Positions 8,786 to 18,061 of a stretch of 64,000 bases of DNA are shown here, one piece after another. The DNA is taken from the NCBI RefSeq assembly GCF_028201475.1, contig NZ_CP116383.1:124001-188000 (forward strand), given 5' to 3'. Position 1 is the stretch's first letter. The number at the start of each line of letters is the position of its first letter. The notes below the pieces were generated by a model. The model was not told the DNA's origin, ran no database searches, and saw only the letters and a list, made by a program, of their open reading frames with translations. This DNA is from Vibrio sp. SCSIO 43137 (GTDB taxonomy: Bacteria; Pseudomonadota; Gammaproteobacteria; Enterobacterales; Vibrionaceae). The translations under genes and the position numbers were made by a program.

Positions 8786-10002
8786 ATGTCGTTTTCAGTC
8801 TTCTTCTCTGGCAGGCATAGTGAAGCTAATATAACTGTACCCATGGTATAAAGTATTATGCCTGAATGATGGTTTAGATAATGTTGGGTCATTGAGTAAC
8901 CTATGACTAAAGCAATGTGGCATATTCCCATTAACGCAAAATATCGAGACTCAATAGAAGTTGTTGAGCCTTTATATATCTTCTTAAAGACTCTGTATGG
9001 GAAATAAAACATAGAAATCAATACTATAATGCCTAGTGAGCCTTTGGTCTGCATATCTTCAAAGAACTGGTTATGGGCTCTTCTGGAGCCCAATGCTGCT
9101 TCTGTTACTTTTCCTTCTGAAAATTGTTTTTTCTTAGCTTCCATAGTTCCATCGAATCCCTGTCCGAATAATGGTTTGTCTAGGAAGCTATATATTGAAG
9201 ACTTCCATAGCTCTATCCTAATACCCGTGGATGTAACCGTCTTTCCTTCAGTATACATAGCTGCGTCAGACGCAACATCACTCAGTCTGGCAGTTATTTG
9301 GGGGGAAGCAAAAATTAAGCAAATTGCTGCAACAATTATACTTACAACACCGGAGGTTTTGCTTATTAAAAAACGTTGATTCCATATAAGTGTTAAGATA
9401 ACGACAGGAGTCAGTACCCAAGCTCCTCTTGCTCCTGTCAATAAGCAAGCCAACAAGGCCGACGTTGCACCCACTATAGATAAAACGTAGAGAACCTTCT
9501 TGTTTGTTATTTTAGCGTAAAAGTATGTAACTAATGATAAAACCCCTAATGTTGCACACATCCCAGCGGCTTGAATTACCATATAGTCATTAACCATGAA
9601 CGCTCTAGGACTCAATTCAAGCACATGAAATAGTGCGAGCATGCCCGTAATTATACCGCCTATGGGTATGCTATAAAAAACAAATAACTTTTTAGGAGGG
9701 AACTGATATAAATGAAGTAGAACTAAACTTGCTAACAGAGTTCTACTAGGCATATCTAGCTGGCTTGTATTTCCACCGTAAAGAAAAAATGAGATGACAA
9801 CTAAAATAAAGTATGGAACTAAGCTTAAACAAATGATTTTTATCTCTGGTACTTTTATATTTCTCCAGGCTGTTTTGATACTTAGTAATGAAAGCAAAAC
9901 TAAACCTATAGGACCCCATATATATGATTTAGGTGTGACGAGCAAAGCTATAAAAAAAAGGCAGCAAAGGAACGTATTAATGCTTCGATAGTCTAGTTTC
10001 AT
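8782..10002 (-). CDS. waaL: O-antigen ligase-family membrane protein (WaaL)
   Basis: This 406-residue polytopic membrane protein has about ten to twelve hydrophobic segments. A large periplasmic loop contains IRIELWKSSIYSFLDKPLFGQG and RAHNQFFEDMQTKGSLG, matching the Wzy_C/ligase signature with the essential His in RAHNQF. Position between waaF and lpxM supports WaaL, which joins undecaprenyl-linked O-chain to lipid A-core in the periplasm, over Wzy polymerase. It is the only gene of this fold in the window. It is separated from lpxM by no spacer. Confidence 0.85.
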   Translation of the reverse strand: MKLDYRSINTFLCCLFFIALLVTPKSYIWGPIGLVLLSLLSIKTAWRNIKVPEIKIICLSLVPYFILVVISFFLYGGNTSQLDMPSRTLLASLVLLHLYQFPPKKLFVFYSIPIGGIITGMLALFHVLELSPRAFMVNDYMVIQAAGMCATLGVLSLVTYFYAKITNKKVLYVLSIVGATSALLACLLTGARGAWVLTPVVILTLIWNQRFLISKTSGVVSIIVAAICLIFASPQITARLSDVASDAAMYTEGKTVTSTGIRIELWKSSIYSFLDKPLFGQGFDGTMEAKKKQFSEGKVTEAALGSRRAHNQFFEDMQTKGSLGIIVLISMFYFPYRVFKKIYKGSTTSIESRYFALMGICHIALVIGYSMTQHYLNHHSGIILYTMGTVILASLCLPEKKTENDI

Positions 10003-10980
10003 TTATAGTGGATCCTTTGATAAGTAGGATTTATATAGATTACTACCATCAGCTTGGGTCTTTAGTAATGATAGATTCCACATGTATTGTTCTAAATTTC
10101 TACTAACAACCGATTCGATATAATCATTTGTAGCTTTTGCGTCACCTTCATCGCTTCCAGTAGGGAAGTTCTTTAAGGCTGGATAAATGTCTATTTGGTA
10201 TTGTCCACTATCCACATTATAAGAAGAAAAAATTGGTACGACTTTGGCGTTGCTAATTTTAGCAAGTTTACCTAATCCTGGTAGGGTCGCTTTAATGGCT
10301 GAAAAGAAGTCCACAAAAACGCTATTATCGGGGCCATGATCTTGATCTGGTAAATAGTAACCAAGATACCCTTGCTTAATTGATTTGATGAACGGTTTAA
10401 TGCCACTACTTCTTTCATAAATCCTACCCCCATACTGGATTCTCTGTTTATGCATTAACCAATCACCGAGCTCATTTTTTTGCTGTTTGACAAAACCAAC
10501 AACAGGTAGCCCTTTTGAGGCAAATAGTATCGCTGGGACATCAATTGTCCAAGTATGCGGTACGAGAAGAATGACATTTTCATTTTTATCAGTGTGTTTT
10601 GTTAGGTTCTCTATTCCTTGCACAATACACTTCTTTTCAAGCCAGTGCCTGCTTCGTATAGTTAAAGAGGCAAATCCTAATAAATATGCGCCGCCAGTTG
10701 TAAGCCCATTCCTGATAATAGATACTTTCTCATATCTATTTTTTGTAGGGAAACATACTGATAGATTTACCCAAGCTCTTTTGCAAGCTGTACTTGTTTT
10801 TTTTAGCATTAAGAGAGCAGCTAATCGAGCCAACCAACAGCGAACCGAATTGGGGAGCAGTGCAATTGGAATAGTAATAAATATAAGTAACCACGTTCCC
10901 CAATTTGATGGTAAAAGAAACTTCCATTTAAAAGTTGGGTTATAGGCTTTTGGATCAAAATCGTTTCTTGAATTTTGCAC
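10003..10980 (-). CDS. lpxM: Lipid A secondary acyltransferase (LpxM/LpxL type)
   Basis: This 325-residue protein has a membrane anchor near residues 28-48 and the catalytic H(X4)D motif as HTWTID near residue 143. PDQDHGPDNSVFVDFFS near 218 corresponds to the conserved binding region of Kdo2-lipid A acyltransferases, and the pattern fits the LpxM branch. It is the first gene of the minus-strand run to 4725. Which secondary acyl position it fills cannot be decided by eye. Confidence 0.85.
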   Translation of the reverse strand: MQNSRNDFDPKAYNPTFKWKFLLPSNWGTWLLIFITIPIALLPNSVRCWLARLAALLMLKKTSTACKRAWVNLSVCFPTKNRYEKVSIIRNGLTTGGAYLLGFASLTIRSRHWLEKKCIVQGIENLTKHTDKNENVILLVPHTWTIDVPAILFASKGLPVVGFVKQQKNELGDWLMHKQRIQYGGRIYERSSGIKPFIKSIKQGYLGYYLPDQDHGPDNSVFVDFFSAIKATLPGLGKLAKISNAKVVPIFSSYNVDSGQYQIDIYPALKNFPTGSDEGDAKATNDYIESVVSRNLEQYMWNLSLLKTQADGSNLYKSYLSKDPL

Positions 10981-11036
10981 TCAGGGAGCTCATAAAAGAG
11001 TAAATACTAATACCTAGAAGGATAACACAAATAATT

Positions 11037-11064
11037 GGGTTGAGTAGAGCCTACTACTCAACCC
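11037..11064 (-). terminator. Hairpin terminator downstream of hldD
   Basis: An 11-bp perfect stem (GGGTTGAGTAG with its complement) and a 6-base loop follow the hldD stop by about 14 bases on the minus strand. A T-run is present on the plus side; the minus transcript is followed by a weaker U-rich tract (AAUUAUUUG). It separates hldD from the lpxM operon. Confidence 0.7.
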
Positions 11065-11077
11065 TTTTGAGCTTCAT

Positions 11078-12019
11078 CTAATCATTGATGATTGATAAGT
11101 ACTCAGCAACACCTTCAGCGACTGATTTAAACTGAACATCGCAGCCAGTAGCCCTGAGTTTGGTTAAATCCGCCTGTGTATACTCTTGATAAGCTCCCTT
11201 CAGATGGTCGGGAAATGGGATAGACTCGACTTCCCCTTTTCCATGATGCTTAATGACTGCTTTAGCCACTTCTTCGAATGATTCTGCATTTCCTGTTCCT
11301 AGGTTGAAAACGCCGGAGTGACCATTCTGTAAGAACCATAGATTTACATCTGCTACGTCACCAACATATACGAAGTCACGACGGAAATTCTCGCTACCTT
11401 CAAATAGTTTCGGGTTTTCATTAGCATTCATTTGATTGTTTAAGTGGAACGCAACTGAAGCCATAGAGCCTTTGTGTTCTTCTCGGGGACCATAAACGTT
11501 GAAATATCGAAAGCCAGTAACTTGAGACAGCTTTTCTCCATGAGCCTCAGCGTCTTGCCATAACCGTCGCACATAGTTATCAAATTGCTGCTTCGAGTAG
11601 CCATAAACGTTAAGCGCACCTTCATACTTTTTTTCTTCAATGAAGGTATCCGTATCGCCGTAAGTAGCTGCTGATGATGCATATAAAAAAGGTATCTCTC
11701 GCTCAAGGCAATAGTGAAGTAGCTCTTTAGAGTATTCATAGTTATTGAGCATCATATACTTGCCATCCCATTCGGTAGTAGCTGAGCAAGCACCTTCATG
11801 AAAAACTGCCTCAATTGGACCAAAGTCTTCTCCAGCCATTACCTGCATCAAAAAGTCTTCCCGATCCATATAGTCGGCTATATCGAGGTCTACAAGGTTT
11901 TTGAACTTTTTTCCGTTTTTTAAATGGTCAACGACAAGGATATCCGAGTACCCTTTCTCATTTAATGCTTTAACAATGTTGCTGCCAATCATGCCAGCAC
12001 CGCCGGTAATTATAATCAT
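11078..12019 (-). CDS. hldD: ADP-L-glycero-D-manno-heptose 6-epimerase HldD
   Basis: This 313-residue extended short-chain dehydrogenase makes the heptose donor for the LPS inner core. It has an N-terminal NADP site [18 protein letters not shown], the [12 protein letters not shown] region typical of HldD, a catalytic Tyr-Lys pair in YGYSKQQFD near residue 139, and [21 protein letters not shown] near 170. In vibrios this gene commonly marks the left border of the O-antigen/capsule locus, as it does here: the JUMPstart/ops element and the variable operon start just beyond it on the other strand. Confidence 0.97.
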   Translation of the reverse strand: MIIITGGAGMIGSNIVKALNEKGYSDILVVDHLKNGKKFKNLVDLDIADYMDREDFLMQVMAGEDFGPIEAVFHEGACSATTEWDGKYMMLNNYEYSKELLHYCLEREIPFLYASSAATYGDTDTFIEEKKYEGALNVYGYSKQQFDNYVRRLWQDAEAHGEKLSQVTGFRYFNVYGPREEHKGSMASVAFHLNNQMNANENPKLFEGSENFRRDFVYVGDVADVNLWFLQNGHSGVFNLGTGNAESFEEVAKAVIKHHGKGEVESIPFPDHLKGAYQEYTQADLTKLRATGCDVQFKSVAEGVAEYLSIIND

Positions 12020-12209
12020 CGTTTAGTCCTGAGTGATCTCTTAAAGATAAGGCGTAGTATAACAATACTGAATGAGATACAACAGTTGGTGTGTTTCAGA
12101 AAATTCAAGCTAAAAGTTATAGAATATGATGCGCTGCTGATATTTGTGCTATTAATTGAGTGGCACTGGATTATGTGAAGTATCTACGGTAGACTCCATC
12201 GGTTAAAAC

Positions 12210-12254
12210 TCTTTGATAGTTGCTTGTGGGAGTGTTACCCAAGGGCGGTAGCAT
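12210..12254 (+). promoter_or_regulatory. JUMPstart region with ops element (RfaH recruitment)
   Basis: GGCGGTAG at 12244-12251, followed by CAT, equals the 8-base ops core. The preceding stretch (TTTGATAGTTGCTTG ... GTTACCCAAG) resembles the JUMPstart layout upstream of ops in enteric and vibrio O-antigen operons. It sits 9 bases before the first gene of the long + strand operon. In known systems RfaH binds RNA polymerase paused at ops and suppresses termination through the operon. The core match is seen directly; the wider JUMPstart boundary is approximate. Confidence 0.85.
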
Positions 12255-12260
12255 ATATTT

Positions 12261-13376
12261 ATGAAAGTATTGCACGTTTATAGAACATGTTATCCGGAAA
12301 CGGAAGGGGGATTGGAACAGGCTATTCGCTATATTTGTAAAGGGTGCAGTGAGTTGGGGGTTGAAAGTACTATATTGACTCTTGGAGAAAAGGATAAGGA
12401 TTATTATTTTGAAGGAACTAGAATTATTGTTCTGAAGAAAGATTTTGAAGTGTCTTCAAATAGCTTCTCTTTTCGACTCATTATGAAGTTTCTGAGATTG
12501 AGTAATGAACATGATCTAGTTCATTATCAATACCCTTGGCCTACAGGTGATTTCTTAAGCTTCTTCGCGAGAAAGCGTCCTAGTTTAGTAAGTTATCAAT
12601 CTGACATAGTAAAGCAAAAGGTGCTAAAACTGGTTTATTGGCCGTTAGAATACCTTTTTCTTTCACAAGTGGATCGAATCGTTGCAAGTTCTCCTCAATA
12701 TGCTAAAAGTAGCAAAAACTTGAATAGATTCAAAGATAAGGTCGATATTATTCCTTTAGCTATTGATGAAGCTAGTTATCCCGAACCATGTAGTTCTCAA
12801 GTTTCTTACTGGAGAGATAAGGTTGGTGAGGGGTTCTTCTTGTTTGTTGGTGTTCTTCGGTATTATAAGGGACTCCAGTACTTATTAGAGGCTGCAAGGT
12901 TATCAAATCTGCCCGTTGTTATAGCAGGAGAAGGGCCCGAAAAAAGTAATTTAGAGTACTATATTAAGAAGTTTAAACTAGTAAATGTTAAAATGATAGG
13001 ATTTATTAACGAAGAGGATAAATCTGCATTACATTTCTTATCTAAAGCTTTTGTTTTTCCATCTCACTTGCGTTCGGAAGCATTTGGCATATCTATTGTT
13101 GAGGCGTTAATGTATGGTCGCCCTATAATCAGCTGTGACATTGGGACTGGGTCATCTTATGTTAATGATAACAATACCACTGGTTTTACTGTAGAAGCGG
13201 CAAATGCAGCTAGTTTAGCTGCTGCAATGATACGCTTAGAAAAAGATGAAAAGTTAAGATCAGAATTTGCTAGAAATGCAAGAATGCGTTTTGAACAGAA
13301 GTTTACAATATCCCGCTACGCTGAAAGTTATAGAGAGCTGTATCGAGACTTGCTAAGTGGCAAGACATCGAATTGA
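12261..13376 (+). CDS. GT4-family glycosyltransferase
   Basis: The 371-residue protein has a GT-B layout. Its N-terminal acceptor side begins MKVLHVYRTCYPETEGGLEQAIRY, it has the hinge GVLRYYKGLQYLLEAA near residue 197, and it has the nucleotide-sugar site SEAFGISIVEALMYGRP near 272 (the E-x7-E pattern). It is the first gene after the ops element and so is made at highest level in the operon. Because manC follows, a GDP-mannose or GDP-rhamnose donor is reasonable, but the linkage is not predictable. Confidence 0.85.
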   Translation: MKVLHVYRTCYPETEGGLEQAIRYICKGCSELGVESTILTLGEKDKDYYFEGTRIIVLKKDFEVSSNSFSFRLIMKFLRLSNEHDLVHYQYPWPTGDFLSFFARKRPSLVSYQSDIVKQKVLKLVYWPLEYLFLSQVDRIVASSPQYAKSSKNLNRFKDKVDIIPLAIDEASYPEPCSSQVSYWRDKVGEGFFLFVGVLRYYKGLQYLLEAARLSNLPVVIAGEGPEKSNLEYYIKKFKLVNVKMIGFINEEDKSALHFLSKAFVFPSHLRSEAFGISIVEALMYGRPIISCDIGTGSSYVNDNNTTGFTVEAANAASLAAAMIRLEKDEKLRSEFARNARMRFEQKFTISRYAESYRELYRDLLSGKTSN

Positions 13377-13409
13377 TGGTTAATAACCAATTGAAAAGTA
13401 TCTGAAAAT

Positions 13410-14810
13410 ATGTTTGTACCAGTAATAATGGCTGGAGGGTCTGGTTCTAGACTGTGGCCCTTGTCTCGCTCTGCTTTCCCAAAGCAGTTTCTTGCACTAG
13501 ATAACCATAACTCTTTGACTATGCTTCAGTCAACTCTAGATAGGGTTGAAGGGATGGCAATGTCAGAGCCTATTATAATTTCAAATGAAGATCACCGTTT
13601 TGTTGTTGCTGAACAAGTGAGAAGTTTTGGTCAGAAAGCTCGAATCATTTTAGAGCCAGCAGGTAGAAATACAGCTCCTGCTATAGCTCTTGCTGCATTT
13701 CAGGCTATTGAACACGGAGAAGATCCTGTTTTACTTGTATTGGCTGCAGATCATATCGTTTTAGATAAAACGGCTTTTCAGTCATCAGTAAATAAGGCTC
13801 TTGATGAGGCTTTGAATGGAAACTTGGTCACTTTTGGAATTGTGCCAACAGGTCCAGAGACAGGCTATGGCTACATCCAACGAGGAGAAGTAACTGAAAA
13901 AGGAAGCTACAAAGTTGCTAAGTTTGTAGAAAAACCACAGTTAAAGATAGCGGAGGAGTATGTAAAGAGTGGTGGTTACTACTGGAATAGCGGTTGCTTT
14001 ATGTTCAAAGCAAGTGTGTTTCTTGAAGAGTTAAAGATACATTCGAAGGATGTATATGATAGTTGCCAAAGAGCAAGCAAAAATATCACAACGGATATAG
14101 ATTTTATTCGAATAGACAAAAGTGAGTTTTTGAAGTGTCCAGATGATTCAGTGGACTATGCGGTTATGGAACATACTGAAAAAGCAGTAGTTGTACCAAT
14201 GGATGCAGGATGGAGTGATGTAGGTTCTTGGTCTGCATTATGGGAAGTATCAGAAAAAGATAACGCAGGAAATGTAATTCACGGTGATGCGATAATAAAA
14301 GATACTGAGGGCTGTTATATTTATGCACCGAATAAATTGGTTGCTTCGGTGGGTGTTAAAGACATTGTAGTAGTAGAAACAAAAGATGCCGTATTAGTTG
14401 CTCATAAGGATAACGTTCAAAAGGTCAAGAAGATCGTAGAGCATCTGAAAGCAGAAAACCGCGCAGAGTATCGTGAGCATCGTGAAGTGTATCGCCCATG
14501 GGGTAAGTCCGACGCTATTGATGGTGGTGAGCGTTATAAAGTAAATCGAATTACAGTTCATCCTGGTAAAAAGCAGTCCCTTCAAATGCACTATCATCGT
14601 GCAGAACATTGGGTTGTCGTTTCTGGTACGGCGAAGGTGAGTAGTAATGGCCAGGAGCAAATTATCACAGAAAACCAATCGCTCTATATCCCGGTTGGAG
14701 TAAGCCACATGGTGGAAAACCCTGGCCAAATGCCATTAGAACTAATCGAAATTCAATCAGGTTCATACCTAAACGAAGATGATGTCGTACGTTTAGAGGA
14801 AAGCAAATAA
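13410..14810 (+). CDS. manC: Mannose-1-phosphate guanylyltransferase / mannose-6-phosphate isomerase ManC
   Basis: This 466-residue bifunctional enzyme matches the usual length. The N-terminal transferase domain has [12 protein letters not shown] and PKQFLAL, FVEKP near residue 172 and VDYAVME near 249. The C-terminal cupin isomerase domain has a metal-binding region around [15 protein letters not shown] near 394. It makes GDP-mannose, the precursor of GDP-rhamnose through Gmd and Rmd. Its TAA stop shares a base with the ATG of a truncated manB, the arrangement expected of an ancestral manC-manB pair. Confidence 0.95.
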   Translation: MFVPVIMAGGSGSRLWPLSRSAFPKQFLALDNHNSLTMLQSTLDRVEGMAMSEPIIISNEDHRFVVAEQVRSFGQKARIILEPAGRNTAPAIALAAFQAIEHGEDPVLLVLAADHIVLDKTAFQSSVNKALDEALNGNLVTFGIVPTGPETGYGYIQRGEVTEKGSYKVAKFVEKPQLKIAEEYVKSGGYYWNSGCFMFKASVFLEELKIHSKDVYDSCQRASKNITTDIDFIRIDKSEFLKCPDDSVDYAVMEHTEKAVVVPMDAGWSDVGSWSALWEVSEKDNAGNVIHGDAIIKDTEGCYIYAPNKLVASVGVKDIVVVETKDAVLVAHKDNVQKVKKIVEHLKAENRAEYREHREVYRPWGKSDAIDGGERYKVNRITVHPGKKQSLQMHYHRAEHWVVVSGTAKVSSNGQEQIITENQSLYIPVGVSHMVENPGQMPLELIEIQSGSYLNEDDVVRLEESK

Positions 14811-14966
14811 TGACTAAGCTAACATGCTTTAAAGCTTACGATATTCATTTCATGGCCAATTTTCGTTGAGCACTACAATGTAGCTCTATTGAAGGAAAAG
14901 GCAAGGATTATTCTAGACAGCTTAAGAAAGGGATATTCAAATTACACGATACTTAATAGTTATTGA
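14810..14966 (+). pseudogene. manB: manB remnant (phosphomannomutase) with a large internal deletion
   Basis: Twelve codons starting at 14810 read [12 protein letters not shown], almost the same as the start of the intact manB at 47940 ([11 protein letters not shown]). The frame then runs into unrelated codons and a stop. From about 14865 another frame reads VEHYNVALLKEKARIILDSLRKG, which resembles the C-terminus of the intact ManB ([23 protein letters not shown]) and ends in TGA at 14964. Both ends of manB therefore seem to survive around a deletion of about 400 codons. The first half is a strong match; the second is a weaker one made by eye. Confidence 0.7.
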
Positions 14967-15045
14967 TTTAAGTTAAACGGATGAATTATTTTGCAGCCAG
15001 ATTATTTGAATTTAACATGGTAAAAGAGACATTAGGGGAACAAAA

Positions 15046-15621
15046 ATGGAAATTAAAGACTTTACGTTAAAGTATGTTAATGACTTGAAGGCACATCTTG
15101 ACGCCATTGACACTGAAGTTGTAGCTCAAATTGTCGACGAAATTGAAAAGGTATCTAAAACTGGTTCTACCTTCTATGTAATAGGTAACGGTGGTAGTTC
15201 TGCAACTGCATCTCATTGGGCTAATGATTTTGCAATTGGACTAAAGAGAAGAGGCATTTTAGCCATCGATATGGTCAGTTTAGGTGATAATGCTGCAGTT
15301 ACATCTGCAATTGCAAATGATATTGGATATGAAAATATCTTTTATATGCAATTAAAAGATGTATTGAAACCTGAAGATGTAATTCTTGCTATCTCTTGTA
15401 GTGGCAATTCTCCTAACATTGTAACAGCAGTTGAATATGCTAAACAGATTGGCTCAACCGTGATTGGAGCATCTGGATTTGATGGAGGTAAACTAAAACA
15501 ACTATCAGATATTGAATTTCATGTAGATACGGAAAAAGATGAATATGGGCTTGTGGAAGATATTCATATGATTCTAGATCACATTATCTATTCATATTAT
15601 ATTCAAAAGGCAAGTAAATGA
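15046..15621 (+). CDS. SIS-domain sugar-phosphate isomerase, GmhA-like
   Basis: This 191-residue single SIS-domain protein matches GmhA length. Motifs are FYVIGNGGSSATASHWANDF near residue 44 (phosphate site), ISCSGNSPNIVTAV near 115 and the C-terminal EDIHMILDHIIYSYY with the acid/His pair seen in sedoheptulose-7-phosphate isomerases. A strong ribosome site AGGGG precedes the ATG. It heads a six-gene module up to 19511 with four-base overlaps, so a heptose phosphate may be the entry compound. No hddA or hddC heptose kinase/guanylyltransferase follows, so the usual GDP-heptose pathway is not complete here. Confidence 0.8.
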   Translation: MEIKDFTLKYVNDLKAHLDAIDTEVVAQIVDEIEKVSKTGSTFYVIGNGGSSATASHWANDFAIGLKRRGILAIDMVSLGDNAAVTSAIANDIGYENIFYMQLKDVLKPEDVILAISCSGNSPNIVTAVEYAKQIGSTVIGASGFDGGKLKQLSDIEFHVDTEKDEYGLVEDIHMILDHIIYSYYIQKASK

Positions 15622-16628
15622 TAAAAGTAGCAATTGCCGGTTTTGGAAATATAGGGCAAGTTCGAGCTAAAGAACTAGAGAAAAATGAGAATACAAAGCT
15701 TGTAGCAATATATGATATTAAAAAACCTGAGAATCTAAATAAAGATATTAGGTTTTGTGAGTCATTTGAAGAGCTACTAGCAGAAGATATTGATGCGGTT
15801 TTTGTTTGTGCATTTAATAATGTTTTGGCAGATTATACAAGTCAAGCGCTTAGCGCTGGCAAACATGTTTTCTGTGAAAAGCCACCAGCACGAACTAGCA
15901 CAGAACTTAAATCGGTTATGGAAACTGAAGAGCAGAGTGATTTAGTTTTAAAGTATGGATTTAATCACAGATATCACTATTCAGTTATGGAAGCAAAAAA
16001 AATAATTGACTCAGGAGTGATGGGTAAACTGCTTTGGCTACGTGGTGTATATGGCAAAGCTGGTAGCATTGATTATCACAAGAACTGGCGGAACTATCAA
16101 AAATATTCAGGTGGCGGAATCCTCATTGATCAAGGTATCCATATGTTAGATCTGATGAGATATTTTTCAAACCAGAAGTTTGAACATATCAATAGTTTTA
16201 TTACGACATCATTCTGGGATATTGAAGCGGAAGACAATGCTTTTGCAATTATGCAATCGGGTGACAAAGTTACGGCAATGCTTCATTCAAGTGCCACGCA
16301 ATGGAAACATAAGTTTTTGTTAGAAATGTGTTTTGAAAAAGGCTCAATAAACCTAGATGGCATTCTTTCTGGAACAAGAAGTTACGCACCAGAAAAACTT
16401 ATCGTTGCAAGAAGAGAACATGAAGAACTCAAATTTGCAATGGGTAAACCTCAGGAAACTATTACAACATTTGAATATGATGATTCTTGGAAGTTAGAGG
16501 TCGAAGAATTCGTTGGAGCGATTTTGGATAAACGAAGCATTAAGAATGGAACTAGCCAAGATGCTTACGAAACACTGAGACTAGTAGAGAGAATATATGA
16601 GAATTCAGGATTCTACAGTGATAAATGA
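15618..16628 (+). CDS. Gfo/Idh/MocA-family NAD(P)-dependent oxidoreductase
   Basis: The 336-residue protein has an N-terminal Rossmann fold (VAIAGFGNIGQVRAKEL), the family motif GKHVFCEKPPARTSTELK near residue 83, which carries the conserved EKP lysine, and GGGILIDQGIHMLDLMRYF near 168, with the catalytic His. Enzymes of this family oxidise a sugar hydroxyl or reduce a ketosugar. Its ATG overlaps the stop of the isomerase gene. The substrate is unknown; context suggests a phosphorylated or free sugar formed by the isomerase. Confidence 0.85.
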   Translation: MIKVAIAGFGNIGQVRAKELEKNENTKLVAIYDIKKPENLNKDIRFCESFEELLAEDIDAVFVCAFNNVLADYTSQALSAGKHVFCEKPPARTSTELKSVMETEEQSDLVLKYGFNHRYHYSVMEAKKIIDSGVMGKLLWLRGVYGKAGSIDYHKNWRNYQKYSGGGILIDQGIHMLDLMRYFSNQKFEHINSFITTSFWDIEAEDNAFAIMQSGDKVTAMLHSSATQWKHKFLLEMCFEKGSINLDGILSGTRSYAPEKLIVARREHEELKFAMGKPQETITTFEYDDSWKLEVEEFVGAILDKRSIKNGTSQDAYETLRLVERIYENSGFYSDK

Positions 16629-17556
16629 TCTTACCATTGGTATAACAACGGTTGCTTTCTCGAAGGATAAGGATCTTGTAAATACCATTCATAATCAGGG
16701 ATTTAAAAAGGTATTAATCAATCAACCTCAAAGACGTTTCACGCAAGACGAGCTAATTGAATTTTTGGCTAAGTGTGACATTGCTATTGTGGGGCTAGAT
16801 AAGATAAACGACGAAGTTTTATCCAGAGTACCAAAATTAAAAGCAATATCAAAGTATGGAGTTGGTCTTGACAATATAGACTTTGAAGCTTGTCATAGAC
16901 ATAATGTTAAAGTTTTACATACTCAGGGCGTTAATAAAAGATCAGTTTCGGAGCTAGCCCTAGGATGTATGCTAAGTCTTAGCCGAAGAATATATGTTAC
17001 TTCCAATGAATTGAAAGCGGGTGACTGGAACAAGCAAGGTGGGATGCAAGTAACTGGAAAGAAAGTCGGTATCATTGGTGTAGGGCATATAGGGAAGGAT
17101 ATTATCGAACTACTCAAACCATTTGGTTGTGAAATTCTCGTTAATGATATAATTGATCAACAAAGTTATTACAAAGAAAATGGGCTCGTCGAAGCTACGA
17201 AAGAAGAAATATTCAAAAATGCTGACATTATTAGCATTCATACACCGTTGACAGAAGAACTTAAGTATTTCATTAACAAAGACTCGCTGTCTCTCATGAA
17301 AAAAAGGGCTATTGTTATAAATACAGCAAGGGGGGGCTTGATTAATCAGGATGACCTTAAATGGGCCCTGAAAAATAATATTATTGCAGGAGCTGCGATT
17401 GATGCTTATGAGGTTGAACCACCAACAGATAGCGAGCTCATTTCATTACCTAATCTCATTACTACACCCCACATCGGTGGTAATGCAAATGAAGCGGTTC
17501 AAGCTATGGGATTGGCCGCGATAGATAATATCGTAGCCTACTGCCAAAAGGACTAA
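16618..17556 (+). CDS. D-2-hydroxyacid dehydrogenase (phosphoglycerate dehydrogenase-like)
   Basis: A D-isomer 2-hydroxyacid dehydrogenase of about 312 residues. It has GVGLDNIDFEACHRHNVKVLHTQGVN, a NAD site GKKVGIIGVGHIGKDI near residue 150 of the longer form, INTARGGLINQDDLKWAL with the catalytic Arg, and PPTDSELISLPNLITTPHIGGN with the Glu and His. I chose GTG 16618 because AGGA lies at proper distance and the Gfo/Idh stop overlaps by 11 bases; an in-frame ATG at 16597 is possible. In a sugar cluster such an enzyme would act on a 2-keto or 2-hydroxy sugar acid, which hints at an acidic product. Confidence 0.85.
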   Translation: MINDLTIGITTVAFSKDKDLVNTIHNQGFKKVLINQPQRRFTQDELIEFLAKCDIAIVGLDKINDEVLSRVPKLKAISKYGVGLDNIDFEACHRHNVKVLHTQGVNKRSVSELALGCMLSLSRRIYVTSNELKAGDWNKQGGMQVTGKKVGIIGVGHIGKDIIELLKPFGCEILVNDIIDQQSYYKENGLVEATKEEIFKNADIISIHTPLTEELKYFINKDSLSLMKKRAIVINTARGGLINQDDLKWALKNNIIAGAAIDAYEVEPPTDSELISLPNLITTPHIGGNANEAVQAMGLAAIDNIVAYCQKD

Positions 17557-17560
17557 TGCT

Positions 17561-18061
17561 ATGGCAATTATAGGAAACCTATACAAGATCGAAGAGTTTT
17601 TAAGCGATAAAAATCTTGATGCAGTATTCGAATATTTTAGGCAAGCTCTTGATAGAAAAAGCGACGTTTATTCGCGAATTCTAGAACGACCTTTAGGGGC
17701 GTTTGAAAAGGTTAAGATTACAGACGAAATATTCGCACTTGAACAAGTTTACTATACTAAAGAGCGAGAGAAGTGCTTTATTGAATCTCATCGAAAATAT
17801 ATAGATTTTCAGCTGATTGTTCGAGGTAATGAACAAATGGAATATATTGATATTGATAAGCTTGAAATAGACTGCCATTATGATGAAGTAAAAGATCTTA
17901 TTACATATAAGATGACTGATATTACTTCAAAGTTCTTGCTTCAAGAACATGATATCGCCATTTTCTTCCCTGATGACGCTCACATAGGGTTACCTAAAGT
18001 AGATCACCCCGAATTGGTTTATAAAACTGTGATCAAGCTTCCAATGGAATTGTATCGATGA
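17561..18061 (+). CDS. YhcH/YjgK/YiaL family protein (cupin, possible sugar-acid anomerase)
   Basis: This 166-residue cupin-like protein shows the family pair SHRKYIDFQLIVRGNEQMEY near residue 71 (the metal-binding His and the Y-D-Q positions) and IAIFFPDDAHIGLP near 138 (the PDDAH motif). Relatives act in catabolic sialic-acid loci, where one has been reported to handle anomers. Finding one in a biosynthetic module again suggests a keto-acid or anomeric sugar. It is preceded by AAGGA and its TGA overlaps the start of the next gene. Confidence 0.8.
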   Translation: MAIIGNLYKIEEFLSDKNLDAVFEYFRQALDRKSDVYSRILERPLGAFEKVKITDEIFALEQVYYTKEREKCFIESHRKYIDFQLIVRGNEQMEYIDIDKLEIDCHYDEVKDLITYKMTDITSKFLLQEHDIAIFFPDDAHIGLPKVDHPELVYKTVIKLPMELYR

